Positions 1 to 11,900 of a stretch of DNA of 64,000 nt are shown in pieces (within the stretch, counting starts at the first letter, position 1; every line of letters begins with the position of its first letter). The position numbers and the translations under genes are program-made. The notes below the pieces were generated by a model. It ran no database searches, had not been told where the DNA came from, and saw nothing but the letters and a program-made list of their open reading frames with translations. This DNA is from Girardinichthys multiradiatus (lineage: Eukaryota > Chordata > Actinopteri > Cyprinodontiformes > Goodeidae): contig NC_061794.1 of NCBI RefSeq assembly GCF_021462225.1, forward strand, positions 18,059,784 through 18,123,783, read 5' to 3'.

Positions 1-973
1 AATTGTGTATAATTTGTGTGGACTGTATTCTGAATGTACATATAGACAAAAATAAAATCAGAAAGGAATACCGCTGTTTCTCCTCCACCTCAGTTCTAAT
101 CCCTGCAAATAGGAAGCACGTCGTCTTTGCCTCCCTAATCTGCTGTGACAGGGCTGAGCAAAAACCGTCATCCAGTCTTTGCAGTCGGGTTGCAGTAATG
201 TACCCTGCTGTGGCAGGGAACCTGGAAAAACAAGGGCCTGCCTTTAAGTCGCAATTTCAAAAATGAAAAACACGGGAAAGTTTTATAAATTAACAAAATC
301 ATGTTTATGACTGAGCCTTTGTTCTAGCTAAGAATTGTTTTGACACCAAGAGAATGGCATAAAACGTGAGCCAGTGCAGCAGGAGAAACACTGTGAGACA
401 AAAACATCCACCATGGAGGAGAGGTCTAAATTTAGCAATCGGCCGGAGGACAGAGAAAGTTCCGCGTATTTTCATGCTTGACTTGGGCTGATCTGGCAGC
501 TGCTGTTTGCGCTCATGTTTGTTAGTTTGTGTGGGGCATCCGTTTGTTTAAGGGTATGAGCGTGCTTGGGTGCGTGCGTGGGACGGCGGAGGAACCAGGG
601 AGAGTCCTCGAGGCTTTACTTCCTCCCCCCATGACACGCAGAGTCCCCGGGCCCACGCCGCGTGGGACAGAAAATGTCACACAAATGCAAGCACGCAGAA
701 AGACCAAAACCATGCAGCTCAACCATCATTACAAGCACATCATTCTACAAGGAAATGAAACATATAAAATACAAATTAATCGGATATTTATGAAAATCGA
801 GCCTTAATGTAAAAAAAAAAACAAAAAAAAAACACGTCTTTGAAATATTTTCAGTTTTTTATGACAAAGGACTTTAAGACTAGTTTGGTGATTGAGGCTA
901 CAAACAGAAAGATTAATTCAGACTCCGTGTGTGCAAAGGCGTCCTCAATGTGTGTGCGTTTTAAGTGTGCATG

Positions 974-977
<4 letters not shown>

Positions 978-1009
<32 letters not shown>
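978..1009. repeat. (GT)n microsatellite
   Basis: Uninterrupted GT dinucleotide run of about 16 units. The short reading frames crossing it are artefacts of the repeat. Confidence 0.95.
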
Positions 1010-1011
<2 letters not shown>

Positions 1012-3728
1012 AGTGTGTGTAGGTCTACAATGTGCAGAGGCTTACAGCCTCCACTGACAGCCATGCAGCGCTGACTGGGAGCAATAATCTCTGATAGTTG
1101 CCATGGCCACTATAATTGGACTGAATGCGTGTGCACGTTCAGATTTAGGGAAGAAAATTAGATTTTCACATCACAGGCCTTTTTTTTAAAATGAGGAACC
1201 TTTCTGTAAAAGTAAAAAGGAGAGATAGACATTTAAGTCAGGCTTAATTTTTTTTATTTTTTGCTCAATTTAATTTTTAAGGCTTGCTGCTTAAAGGAAA
1301 GCTTGAGAAAACCAACTGAGACCATAAACGTCTGAGTGAGAGGATTACTTTGGGAATAAATAAAATAAAAATTAGAACAATAGGCAGGGGCTGAGGATAT
1401 GGGTCCTTGGGATAGAGTCGGTTTTGGTGCTCTTCCCACATCTGCTTTTGTGGATGAAAATTGCAATAAATTGATATCTGGGTGCACATAAACATGAAAA
1501 TAGAGTTTAGTTACAAAATAATCTTTGTGCATGTCCTTGTTTAAAAGCTTCTCATAAACATGGCATCACTTTATAGAACTTTATTCAATGTCAAAGAAAT
1601 TATAGTTACTACCCAAGTCCTATATGTGGAGATATAAAGGACACAATGAAATACATGAAAATCAAATCAGGAGATGCGAAGCGGGCAGCTGAAGCTTGCT
1701 GTTCAAGGTGGAGCTATAGCATTATTGATTTAAAAAAATTTGCTTATCAGTTCTTAACACAAAAATCCAACAACTAAAATGCAACGGTTAACATTAAAAG
1801 GTTGTCTGTGAAATTAGAAACTACAATGTTTGTGAGTCATCCTTTCTTTAATCTAAATCAGATGTGTCCAAGTCCAGCCCATTCTTCAAAATACTGAATC
1901 AAATGATGTAATTCCCTCATCTGCAGTCATTCAGCTCTACAGAGGTCTGGTAACAACCCACTCATTTGATTCAGATGTGTTGGAGGAGGGACACCTCTAA
2001 ATGTTGCAGGATAGTAGCTCCTGAGGATTGGACTGGGACAAACCATGTTTCAGTTGAAGTGGATTTAAATGCAGAGGAGGACAAAAAAATCAGACAGAGT
2101 GCTTTAATGATAAGAGTAAGAATAACATGCAAAATCTGGTCCTGCACAAGGAGATGAGACAGATAACACCGAACAGAAGCAATGGAGAACAACGGCGTGA
2201 CAGGGAGCAAGAAGTAAATGGAAGGAACCAGTGAAGAACAAAGAGAACCGGAAAATATATATTCTATGGCAGTGGTAGAGAAAGTATAGGGAAACCAGAC
2301 AAGATAATCCGAGGTAATGAGTTGCAGCTGAGGCAGAGAGAAGGCAGAGCACACAGGATATGTGGAGCAGCTGAGGCAGAGAGCAAAGAGACAGAAACAC
2401 AAAGATACCTAGGAAATAACAGATAATAATAACAAATGTATAAAGAACAGAGCACAACAAACTAGTGTGACAAGATAATGCTAACAAACATAAACAGAGG
2501 AAACAAATAAAAAATGATCAAAACATGAACACAATCGAACACCAAAATCCACCTTTCATCTTCTTTACTCGCATATTGTCATTATCAGATGTAAGAACTG
2601 GACTAAAAAGAGTCACAAAAAAGAGGTCAAAATCCAAATCCAAGCTTTGAATGATTGTCTGAAACCTTGGAGAACTGTTAACTAACACACTTGAGAAATC
2701 ACAAGGAAGTCTATGGAAACAAAATCTAAAAAACAAATCATGAATATTTAAAACCTATGCACTTCAGTTCTGCTAAATGCAATAATGTTTTTAATTCATT
2801 CAGTGGAACTGTTTTGTTTGCTGCACTTCTGCAGTTTGTGTCTCTCCCTCCCGTGCAATGGTTTTATATATAGCAGGTCACATATATCCAGAGAAAGGTT
2901 TTTGCAGCAACCATATGCAAACAAAGATTAATTGGTTAAAATAATTAAAGAAAAGTTAGATTTTTCTGAAACTTTTTTGTGTGACACGGTTCTATTCATA
3001 GCCTGGATACATGAATCAAAGCAGGTCAACAAACAGGTTAATCAGGCTGTGGCCTCAAAAAGGATTTGCTGCGCTTGCAGGTCTAGGGAATGGAGGAAAC
3101 AGTACTGACATATGCTGTCACTGTGTACAGGTGTTACTTTTTAGGTTTTAAAAAAAGGCAGAGAGCACAGATGTCTTTAAGTTTGCAGAAGACATCAGAA
3201 TTATATTTGCTGCCAAAATGTATTACCTCTTACATTTCTTTTCAGTTAAAAGAACACAGCCTCAGCTACTTTTGAACATTTCAGTTTCTGATATCAGTTT
3301 CCTGCAGATTAAAGGCTGTGGCCTCAATGACTGTTTGCTTAATCTTGCCAAAATATTGCACTAACCTTAATCTAATCTTAAAGTGAAGTCAGGTGAACAA
3401 TGTGTAAAAGGGTCAACTGAACCTGCCTGCACCCTTGATCTTTACATTGTTACTCAGTTATCTGAGTTTGTTTTCATTAAAACAAAAATGCCCTCCGGGG
3501 AAAAGATGCTAGGCCTTCAACACTCGAGTTTAAAAGTAATGTCTTTCTGCATCATGAAGTTTGGTTCCACAAATCTAAAATAACTGGACTTGAAAATGAA
3601 GACATGGTTAGCAAGAATGAGGTTGTTCACTGGACAAAAAAGAAGCACAGAGACTGTTACTTTTACTTCTTGTTTACATTTATCTGCTTCTCCACTGATA
3701 CAGGAACACTGAAAAACATGGTTCTAGT

Positions 3729-3751
3729 ATGTGTGTGTGTGTGTGTGTGTG
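3729..3751. repeat. (GT)n microsatellite
   Basis: Uninterrupted GT run of about 11 units in non-coding DNA. Confidence 0.95.
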
Positions 3752-4667
3752 CATTGGTGGACTTTGTGTGACTTTTATTCTGTGCTCTAGGACTTTATTC
3801 AATACTTAATGCATTTACCCTTTTATTTTTGTCTGTAGAAGTAGTTTATTTCTTCTTGATTTTATTGGATCTAACTTGTTAACTCCGTTCATTACTTTAC
3901 TACATTACTTTTAATGTGTGATTGTAATAATTCCCTGGTAAGGTAATAAATTCAGGGCAGATTGAAAAACTTTTAAACTGATTATTGATACTATAGCATA
4001 ATTTTACAAGAGACTAAACTCACATGTCTACAGGGAGCCTAAATCAAATGTATGCCACCCATTATTATACAAATATGTGCTACTTTGTGTTGGTATGTTT
4101 ACAGTGCCTTATTTTTTGAAATTCTGTAAAACAGAGTAAATTTCTTACTAGAAGTTTTTCTTACTTCTGTTTTTATGATTTTTGTTACAACAGACATGGG
4201 TGTGTTACTGTGATGGCAGAATGGAAGTTGCTTTTGGATGATGTAGCTCTCAACCACATGAATGATGATCCATTTCAGCTCGCCATCTCTTTAAAAGATT
4301 GGTAGAAAGAAAACAGCATGTCTTTTTTTGTAAGGGGTCGGGGTTTTTGGGATCAAAATGGAGTATTGTCAAAACCATAAAATTCTAAAAAATAGATTGA
4401 TGGTGCCAAGTACTTTAGATCTGAGCCTGACATGTTTCCCTTCTCTCCTCTTCCTTGTCAGAGAGAACCAGCAGTTTGCTCATTCCTCCACAAAATGGAG
4501 GCTGCTTGGCATCATGCGTGGCAGTCCCATAGTGCTTGTAGGCTGTTTGTTCCCTCATGCCTCATCACCACTGCCTGGATGACAAGCACAACAAGCAGAG
4601 AGCTGCGAGTGCTGTATGCAGACAGCAGCACCATGTCATGTCCTGCCCCCTAGGAGGAATCCAAGCC

Positions 4668-4806
4668 ACCGTGTGTGTGTGTATAAATTGAGAGTAGACA
4701 GGGTGTTTATTTTTTATGTGTGTCTGCATGCATGCATGTGTGTGTGGGAATGTGTGTGTGGGTAGAAGTATGGTTGCAGTTGTGAGTGTGTGTGTGTGTG
4801 ACCATG
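4668..4806. repeat. GT-rich imperfect microsatellite
   Basis: Several GTGTGT runs separated by CATGCATG and short unique segments. This looks like a decayed or compound dinucleotide repeat. Confidence 0.75.
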
Positions 4807-4938
4807 TGTGTCTAAGAGGGTGAGGTGACCCAGATCTGCTTATTAGAATCAGGAGGATGGAGACGCAGTCACTTTAAGCTTTGTGCCTGAGCAGTGAACT
4901 GTGCACGGGCTTCATGCCTTATACTGTTACCGCCCACA

Positions 4939-4989
4939 ATACACACCCACCCACCCCACACACACACACCCACACACACATACACACAG
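4939..4989. repeat. (CA)n imperfect microsatellite
   Basis: CA/CCCA-rich stretch of about 50 bp, interrupted by extra C residues. Confidence 0.85.
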
Positions 4990-6059
4990 TTTTCTTCCTA
5001 CTTTTCATCTTGGCTCTGAAAATCTGTGCTATCCAGGAAATAAACCCATCCAGAAACACATTCTTTGCTGTCATTTGTAATTTAGTTGAGATTGTTAAAT
5101 TTAAACATGCATTTCTTGTCTGAAAATCTTACATTTATCACATTCATTTGATAATACATTTCTAGATAATTCAGAGAAAAATTAAACAAAAATGTTTTGG
5201 GATGTGTGCAGTATGTTGAGTTTAAGATAAATTAAACCAAACCATGTAAAATTTCTATTTTGTGCACTGACTGTTTTAAACTTATCTGGAACATACAGCA
5301 GTCCCCACACAAACAGCTGAAGCTTCAACTCTTTAGCTAAGACAAACATCAATTCATTGTTTAAATTATTGTTTATATGGGTTCCAGTTCTGTCTGATTC
5401 TTCTTGCTGTCTTACTATTTGAAAGTATTGGTAAAACTTTTTTTAATAATTTTTGCAATCTATAAAATAGCTTTTGAAATAAATCAGAATCCTATTATTT
5501 ATCAATGATTAGTCTTGAAATGTGTCAACCACTGTACAAAACTATTGTTTTAGAATATGGATGCAGAAATGATCTAAATGCATACAATACTTCCTGAAGT
5601 CTGAACAAATCTCTCCACTGTCATACAATCTCAGATGCCCAAAGTCTTTATACAGGAGTCAATCTGTAACTCAAACTATTACAGTTCCCTAATTTAAAAT
5701 CAATCTTGCTGGTCAAAAGGGAAATCAGAAAAAATATGTAAATTGTGTAAATATAAATGTAAAGTTTTCCAAAAGAAATATGACAATACTTGAATATGGG
5801 TCTCTATATGAACTGTACTCTTCCCTGCTGAAAAAAAAGCAAGCTTCTGTGGTACAAAAATAATGAGCTTCACTCAGTCAAGTCTAAATTCAAATCAGTG
5901 TAGCACGACCTCTGGTGGTAAAATGTAGACATACAGTTCTTGTCACATTAATAAGGTAGAAGAAGTGAAAACATGACTTAAAACCTTGAAAAAAATGCAT
6001 CTTTTTTTTCCAGTGGCAAGACCTCACATTGAAAATTTACAAAAGAAATCCAACTTTTC

Positions 6060-7401
6060 ATTGAAGTACATATATTCAACGGGAAATTGTACAAAATAAT
6101 AGTTTTTCAATGTGGCGTGACATGGAGGCAATCAGCCTGTGGCACTGCTGAGGTCTTATGGAGGCCCAGGATGCTTCGATAGCAGCCTTTAGCTCATCCA
6201 GAGTGTTGGGTCTTGAGTCTCTCAACGTTCTCTTCACAATATCCCACAGATTCTCTATGGGGTTCAGGTCAGGAGAGTTGGCAGGCCAATTGAGCACAGT
6301 GATACCATGGTCAGTAAACCATTTACCAGTGGTTTTGGCACTGTGAGCAGGTGCCAGGTCGTGCTGAAAAATGAAATCTTCATCTCCATAAAGCTTTTCA
6401 GCAGATGGAAGCATGAAGTGCTCCAAAATCTCCTGATAGCTAGCTGCATTGACCCTGCCCTTGATAAAACACAGTGGACCAACACCAGCAGCTGACACGG
6501 CACCCCAGACCATCACTGACTGTGGGTACTTGACACTGGACTTCTGGCATTTTGGCATTTCCTTCTCCCCAGTCTTCCTCCAGACTCTGGCACCTTGATT
6601 TCCGAATGACATGCAGAATTTGCTTTCATCCGAAAAAAGTACTTTGGACCACTGAGCAACAGTCCAGTGCTGCTTCTCTGTAGCCCAGGTCAGGCGCTTC
6701 TGCCGCTGTTTCTGGTTCAAAAGTGGCTTGACCTGGGGAATGCGGCACCTGTAGTCCATTTCCTGCACACGCCTGTGCACGGTGGCTCTGGATGTTTCTA
6801 CTCCAGACTCAGTCCACTGCTTCCGCAGGTCCCCCAAGGTCTGGAATCGGCCCTTCTCCACAATCTTCCTCAGGGTCCGGTCACCTCTTCTCGTTGTGTA
6901 GCGTTTTCTGCCACACTTTTTCGTTCCCACAGACTTCCCACTGAGGTGCCTTGATACAGCACTCTGGGAACAGCCTATTCGTTCAGAAATTTCTTTCTGT
7001 GTCTTACTCTCTTGCTTGAGGGTGTCAATAGTGGCCTTCTGGACAGCAGTCAGGTCAGCAGTCTTACCCATGATTGGGGTTTTGAGTGATGAACCAGGCT
7101 GGGAGTTTTAAAGGCCTCAGGAATCTTTTGCAGGTGTTTAGAGTTAACTCGTTGATTCAGATGATTAGGTTCATAGTTCGTTTAGAGACCCTTTTAATGA
7201 TATGCTAATTTTGTGAGATAGGAATTTTGGGTTTTCATGAGCTGTATGTCAAAATCATCCGTATTAAGACAATAAAAGACCTGAAATATTTCAGTTAGTG
7301 TGCAATGAATATATAATATATGAATGTTACATTTTAATCATGACATTATGGAAAATAATGAACTTTATCACAATATGCTAATATTTTGAGAAGGACCTGT
7401 A
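6060..7401 (-). mobile_element. Tc1/mariner transposon with one visible terminal repeat
   Basis: The element surrounds an intact transposase on the minus strand. The right end is clear: the sequence runs to GAGAAGGACCTGTA followed by TA at about 7401, the terminal type I know from fish Tc1-like elements that begin TACAGGTCCTTCTCA. About 330 bp of non-coding DNA separates this end from the transposase start. On the left I looked through 5550-6075 for a matching inverted copy and did not find one, so the left terminus is probably deleted or heavily diverged. The exact left boundary is a guess. Confidence 0.85.
6076..7071 (-). CDS. Tc1-like transposase, intact 331-aa reading frame
   Basis: Cut-and-paste DDE transposase of the Tc1 branch of Tc1/mariner; it would bind the element's terminal repeats and move it into TA sites. 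The frame is open from ATG (MGKTADLT) to TGA. Residues about 1-110 form the paired-like DNA-binding region, with helix-turn-helix segments (QKEISERIGCSQSAVSRHL) and a basic GRKR hook near residue 54. The catalytic triad is present: D148 in FSDESKF, D238 in FQHDLAPAH and E273 in SPDLNPIENLW. The last two are 34 residues apart, the DD34E signature of Tc1 elements. Length is about normal for the family (about 340 aa). Most other Tc1 copies in this window are riddled with stops, so this one is comparatively young. Whether it is expressed or mobile cannot be seen; the left terminal repeat seems to be missing. Confidence 0.95.
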   Translation of the reverse strand: MGKTADLTAVQKATIDTLKQESKTQKEISERIGCSQSAVSRHLSGKSVGTKKCGRKRYTTRRGDRTLRKIVEKGRFQTLGDLRKQWTESGVETSRATVHRRVQEMDYRCRIPQVKPLLNQKQRQKRLTWATEKQHWTVAQWSKVLFSDESKFCMSFGNQGARVWRKTGEKEMPKCQKSSVKYPQSVMVWGAVSAAGVGPLCFIKGRVNAASYQEILEHFMLPSAEKLYGDEDFIFQHDLAPAHSAKTTGKWFTDHGITVLNWPANSPDLNPIENLWDIVKRTLRDSRPNTLDELKAAIEASWASIRPQQCHRLIASMSRHIEKLLFCTISR

Positions 7402-8920
7402 TTAGTACCTCTGGTGTGTAAGTGCAGGCCTCTTTGTGTCAATAGGACCCTACTTGGTTTTCTAACAAGGTTTTAGCATACAGAGAGAAAAATAAAACAA
7501 AAGCTTGTCATTAGGAATCTAATTGTTGTTAAGGAGAATTAGTGATCCCAAGATGTCTCTCTTTGCTGCATGTCCCTAATATTCAGTCTAGGATATCTTT
7601 TTTTTAATCTTCCTTACAGTCCTCCTCACTGTGAAAGGATAAAAATCTGCCCTACAGAAACTGGATTCTGTGTCACATCATATTTATGCCCAGGGGAAAC
7701 TGGAAATCATTGGATTAGGAATTTTTACATCCTAGAACTTCTGAACAATTTTAAGAAGCATAAATTAAAAACGCAGTTACCTTCATTGAACAGGACTTGT
7801 TTAGGGTTATCCCACTGAATAAATCTACAAAAACCGAGGGTTGGAATTTCAGTGTAGGATTACGCAATAAAAGATGAATTCTTGAAGTTCAGTTTTTTCC
7901 ACAGAAGAAATGTGAGTACATTGCTTTAGTTAAAACAATTTTGTTTTCTGTAGAAAACATATAAAGCAAATTTTACACAGGAAAATGTTTGGGATGACAC
8001 GCAATGATTTCAGTCTATATTTCTCACACCGTTGCTCTTCACCTGTCTACACACCAGCAAGAGACTTTCTGCTGGAGATGTTCTCTTACAGAGTAAGATA
8101 CAGAGTAGGGAGACTATGACAGAATCTGTCAAAGAATGTGTGCTTTGCATATGCCTAGTAAAATATCTTTATAATTTAAGCTCTAGCTCTAGTGAATGAA
8201 ATTATTCAAAAATATTGAGTATTGGATGAGTAAAATTGTGGAAGCAACTTAAAATTATTCAGATTTAAATGCAAGAGATTAAGGAGTTTGCACATTAAAT
8301 GCACTTTGTTTAATTTGATGCAACATCTGGATTGTTCTGCAAACCTTGATACTGTGGTGCTGAAAAATCCCACTTTAAGCAGATACAGCCACTCATCCAG
8401 ACTAAAGGTGCTCTGGTAGAATGCATCAATGTCTGCTTGGTATTTTCTGGGTAGTTAGGTCTGCTAATGAAGTTTAACAATAAAGTTAGAGTCTGTTTGC
8501 GTAGTTCATGGGCCAGCAGGGTTTTTTTTTTTTAAACCACTATGGAAGATGTCATTGCATTATTTTTATTTTAAGTTTAACAATATTAAAAAAAACACAC
8601 AAAAAAAACAGGATTCAGATAAATAATTAAAAAAAAACAATAAATAATTTCTCTTCAGTTCCCAAATTTCATCAGGAAAAATAAAGACAATAAAAAAACC
8701 ATGTAATCTGCTATAATAAAAATGACAGAACAAATGAATTATTTCTTGTACAATTATTTTCATTCTTTTTTTAAAATTCTGTGCAGATTTAGCATGAAAA
8801 TGAAAATACAGAGAAGGGAGTAACTGTTCTTGGGAAACGTAATTAAAAGCAGCTAGGAACCATCCAGTTGACAACATCTAGTTCTCACTCGGCCGTATTT
8901 TGCAGCGACACATTTCAAAC
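7402..8920. other. intergenic upstream of actr5
   Basis: AT-rich DNA without a recognisable gene. An A/T-homopolymer-rich stretch occupies about 8520-8790. The last 40 bp before the actr5 start are more GC-rich (CTCACTCGGCCG) and probably belong to its 5' UTR or core promoter. No TATA box is obvious. Confidence 0.5.
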
Positions 8921-11900
8921 ATGGCTTCTAAACACCCGCCGGTGTGTCAAATTTTCTCCTTCAAGGATTGTAAAACGTCTCTGGATCCGATCTTTGAGCT
9001 CCCGGCCCACTGCTTGACCCCCACAGCCGCCCCGATAGTGATAGACAACGGCTCCTTTCAGACCCGAGCCGGCTGGGCGGCTCCAGCGGCGGAGTTGGAC
9101 TCTGCTCCGCGGCTGATCTTTAGGTCCGTGGCGGCTCGCAGCAGAGGAGCCGCCCGCAGCGAGACCCAGATAGGGAACGACATCCCGAACCTAGAGCCGC
9201 TGCGGTGGCTGCTCAAGAGCCAATTCGACCGAAACGTGGTGGTGAACTTCGAGATCCAGGAGCTCATCTTGGACCATGTGTTCACACACCTGGGGCTCAG
9301 CTCGGAGGTCAGTGGGAGATAGATCAAGATCAAAACAAATTTAGTTGTATTTTCAAGTACTTGTTGTGTGTTATACATCTATATTTTATTTATTATATTT
9401 TTAACAATATTATAATGGTATTTGGGCTGAATAACTCAGTCTCTCCAATGCTTTTCTCTAAAAATAACTCCTTAAATCAGAAAGCCTCACAGCCTTTAAA
9501 ACTGCTTAGCTAGTTTGGCCCGGGACAGTTAAAGCATGTACATATAATTTACAGACAAACATGATCTTATCAGATTAATTTTTACAGTTTCAGAAATGGT
9601 AGATCTTTGACAATCTGAGTATTGAAGCCTGAATAGTATGAACCGTGTTATTCCGGCTGTTTTGTAAAACGTTTTACATTTGTTTTATACAATCCTGATC
9701 AAAACCATAATTTTAGGGATCAAATTACAATTATTCACATTTTGTGCTGGTGGAGCGTAACCAACGCTGCACGTTGTGCTTCGAAATGCAAAAGGAAGAA
9801 ATATGAATGAGAGAGAAAAAAAAAAAACAAGAAGTGTAAAAGTGAAAATTGCATTTAAACTCAAACAGTAAACAGTTTAAGACCATAGCCTTTAAAAAAA
9901 TGCCAAAACATAATTGAAAATGTCTAAAAAAAAGATTCAATGGTGAATCATATACTCTCTACTTTGGATATCTTTGAAAAATTAGGTTTTCTTCTGGAGA
10001 AAAAGCAACAAACCTAAAGGCTCAGTTCTTATCAATTCGTTTTTTATTAATAGCTTTATTTCTCTTGATACTGCTCCAGTGGGATTGCAACATTACTCAT
10101 ATCAGAATGTGTGGATTTGCCTCTGTCCTTGCATGTCTCTGTCCATTATGTTAAATTGTAAAAAGCAGCTCGGATAATAATTTTTGTGCCTTTTTTTTTT
10201 TTTTTTATATCCAGGGCTTTGTGGAGCACCCCATCCTGATGACAGAGGCACCCTGCAACCCGCTGCACTGCCGGCAGATGATGTCAGAGCTTCTGTTTGA
10301 GTGCTACCGTGTCCCGTTTGTGTCTTATGGCGTGGACAGCTTGTACAGTTTCTACCACAACAACAATCAGAGAAACCTGCAGCCACCACACACTGGCCTC
10401 ATTCTGTCCTCTGGCTACCATTGCTCTCACATCCTGCCTGTTGTAGACGGCAGGTGAGCCTCGGCTGACCCAGACAAACTCACACCTTGTTTTTGCTCTT
10501 TTCACATCATCCCGAGCACCTTTACCATCTTTGCCTCTGTTAACTTTCACTCACCTCAGTGCAGTCTTCCCTATTTCACTGGATGTGATTTTGTTGATTT
10601 CAGATTGGACTCTGTGAACTGTAAGCGTTTGAATGTAGCTGGAAGCCAGGCCGCTTCCTACATGCAGCGTCTCCTGCAGCTGAAATATCCAGGTCACCTC
10701 GCTGCCATCACACTGAGCCGCATGGAGGAGCTGCTGCATGAGCACAGCTACACTGCTGTGGATTATCATCAAGGTACAAATGGATAAAGATACTGACAGC
10801 CTATTTTTTTTTTAAAACTTTTTTTAGAATCTTTTTAAATGTATTCCTGTTCTACAGAACTGGAAAAGTGGCGTTGCCCGGAGTTTTATGAGCGAGAAGT
10901 TCACCGTATGCAGCTCCCCTTCTCTGGGAAGGTGCCAGGGGGGTGTGTGAGTGTGGAGGAGCGGCAAGAGAGGCGAGCTCAGCAGCTCCGGAGACTTCAG
11001 GAGATCAACACTCGCCGGCGGGAAGAAAAGCTGCAGCAGGATCAAGAAAGGCTGGAAAGACTTTTGGCTGTACAAGTAAGTGTTACTTTAAATTTATTAT
11101 TTTTTAAAATTTTCCAAGTCTTTAAACAACATTGAGAAAAAGTTACATATACAAACTAGTTTTATTTATTACTAATGTTGCTAAAATGTTGCTCTAGGTC
11201 TATGTTTTAGGATTATTATTAAATGAAATCAATATACTTTGCTTACCCTATGATTACAGAGCTGCAGCAACAACCAAAAACAAAAAAATCCTGCAATTCT
11301 AAAAGCATTCCCTGTTGAGTCATTGTGCAACACAGCGATCACTGAGTTTTGTGCGTACAGGAGCTGTTGGAGGATGGGCTGTTGGATCAGTTTCACAAAA
11401 GCCTCATGGAGCTCAACATGGATTCTGCCGAGGAGCTGCAGTCATACATCAACAAGCTGCAGCTTGCTGTGGAGCAGGGGAGGCTGAAGCTGCTGCAGAG
11501 CGATGGAGCAGAGGGGAAGATGGAGGTGTGGGCCCTTCTGCTTAACTATTGATCACAAAATCAATTTCTGTAGTGTTTGTTCATTTAAATGTTTGCTTAA
11601 CACATTGCCATGTATTTACCAGAAGACATAAGTTGAACATTAGTCAGAAACAGCTTTATTTGCCAGGATTGTGCACACAAAGAAAGAATTTGTTTTTGGT
11701 TCCACTCTAATATTTTGTTGGACCGCCTTTAGCTTTGATTACGGCACACATTCGCTGTGGCATTGTTTCAATAAGATTCTGCTATATCACAAGATTTATT
11801 TCCACCCACCATTGCATTAATCTTTCACCAAGATCTTGCATTGATGATGGTAGACTCTGACCGCTGCATAAAGCCTTCTCCAGCACATCCCAAAGATTCT

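Larger units (their letters stand above)
1..5990. other. intergenic, no gene recognised
   Basis: Only short, low-complexity or stop-limited reading frames occur here, and none resembles a protein family I know. The stretch holds several GT/CA microsatellites (listed separately). A 17-bp direct duplication (GCAGCTGAGGCAGAGAG at 2324-2340 and 2367-2383) lies in a purine-rich block, about 2085-2530, that looks like an old repeat. A possible exon-like stretch at about 4463-4580, after a pyrimidine-rich CAG, was examined but could not be assigned. Confidence 0.6.

Noticed and set aside
840..1074. Cysteine/valine-repeat proteins from frames across 840-1074
   Set aside because: They are translations of the GT microsatellite.
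4432..4653. Possible exon after the pyrimidine-rich CAG near 4462
   Set aside because: No recognisable protein, no partner exon and no convincing donor; kept only as a note in the intergenic entry.
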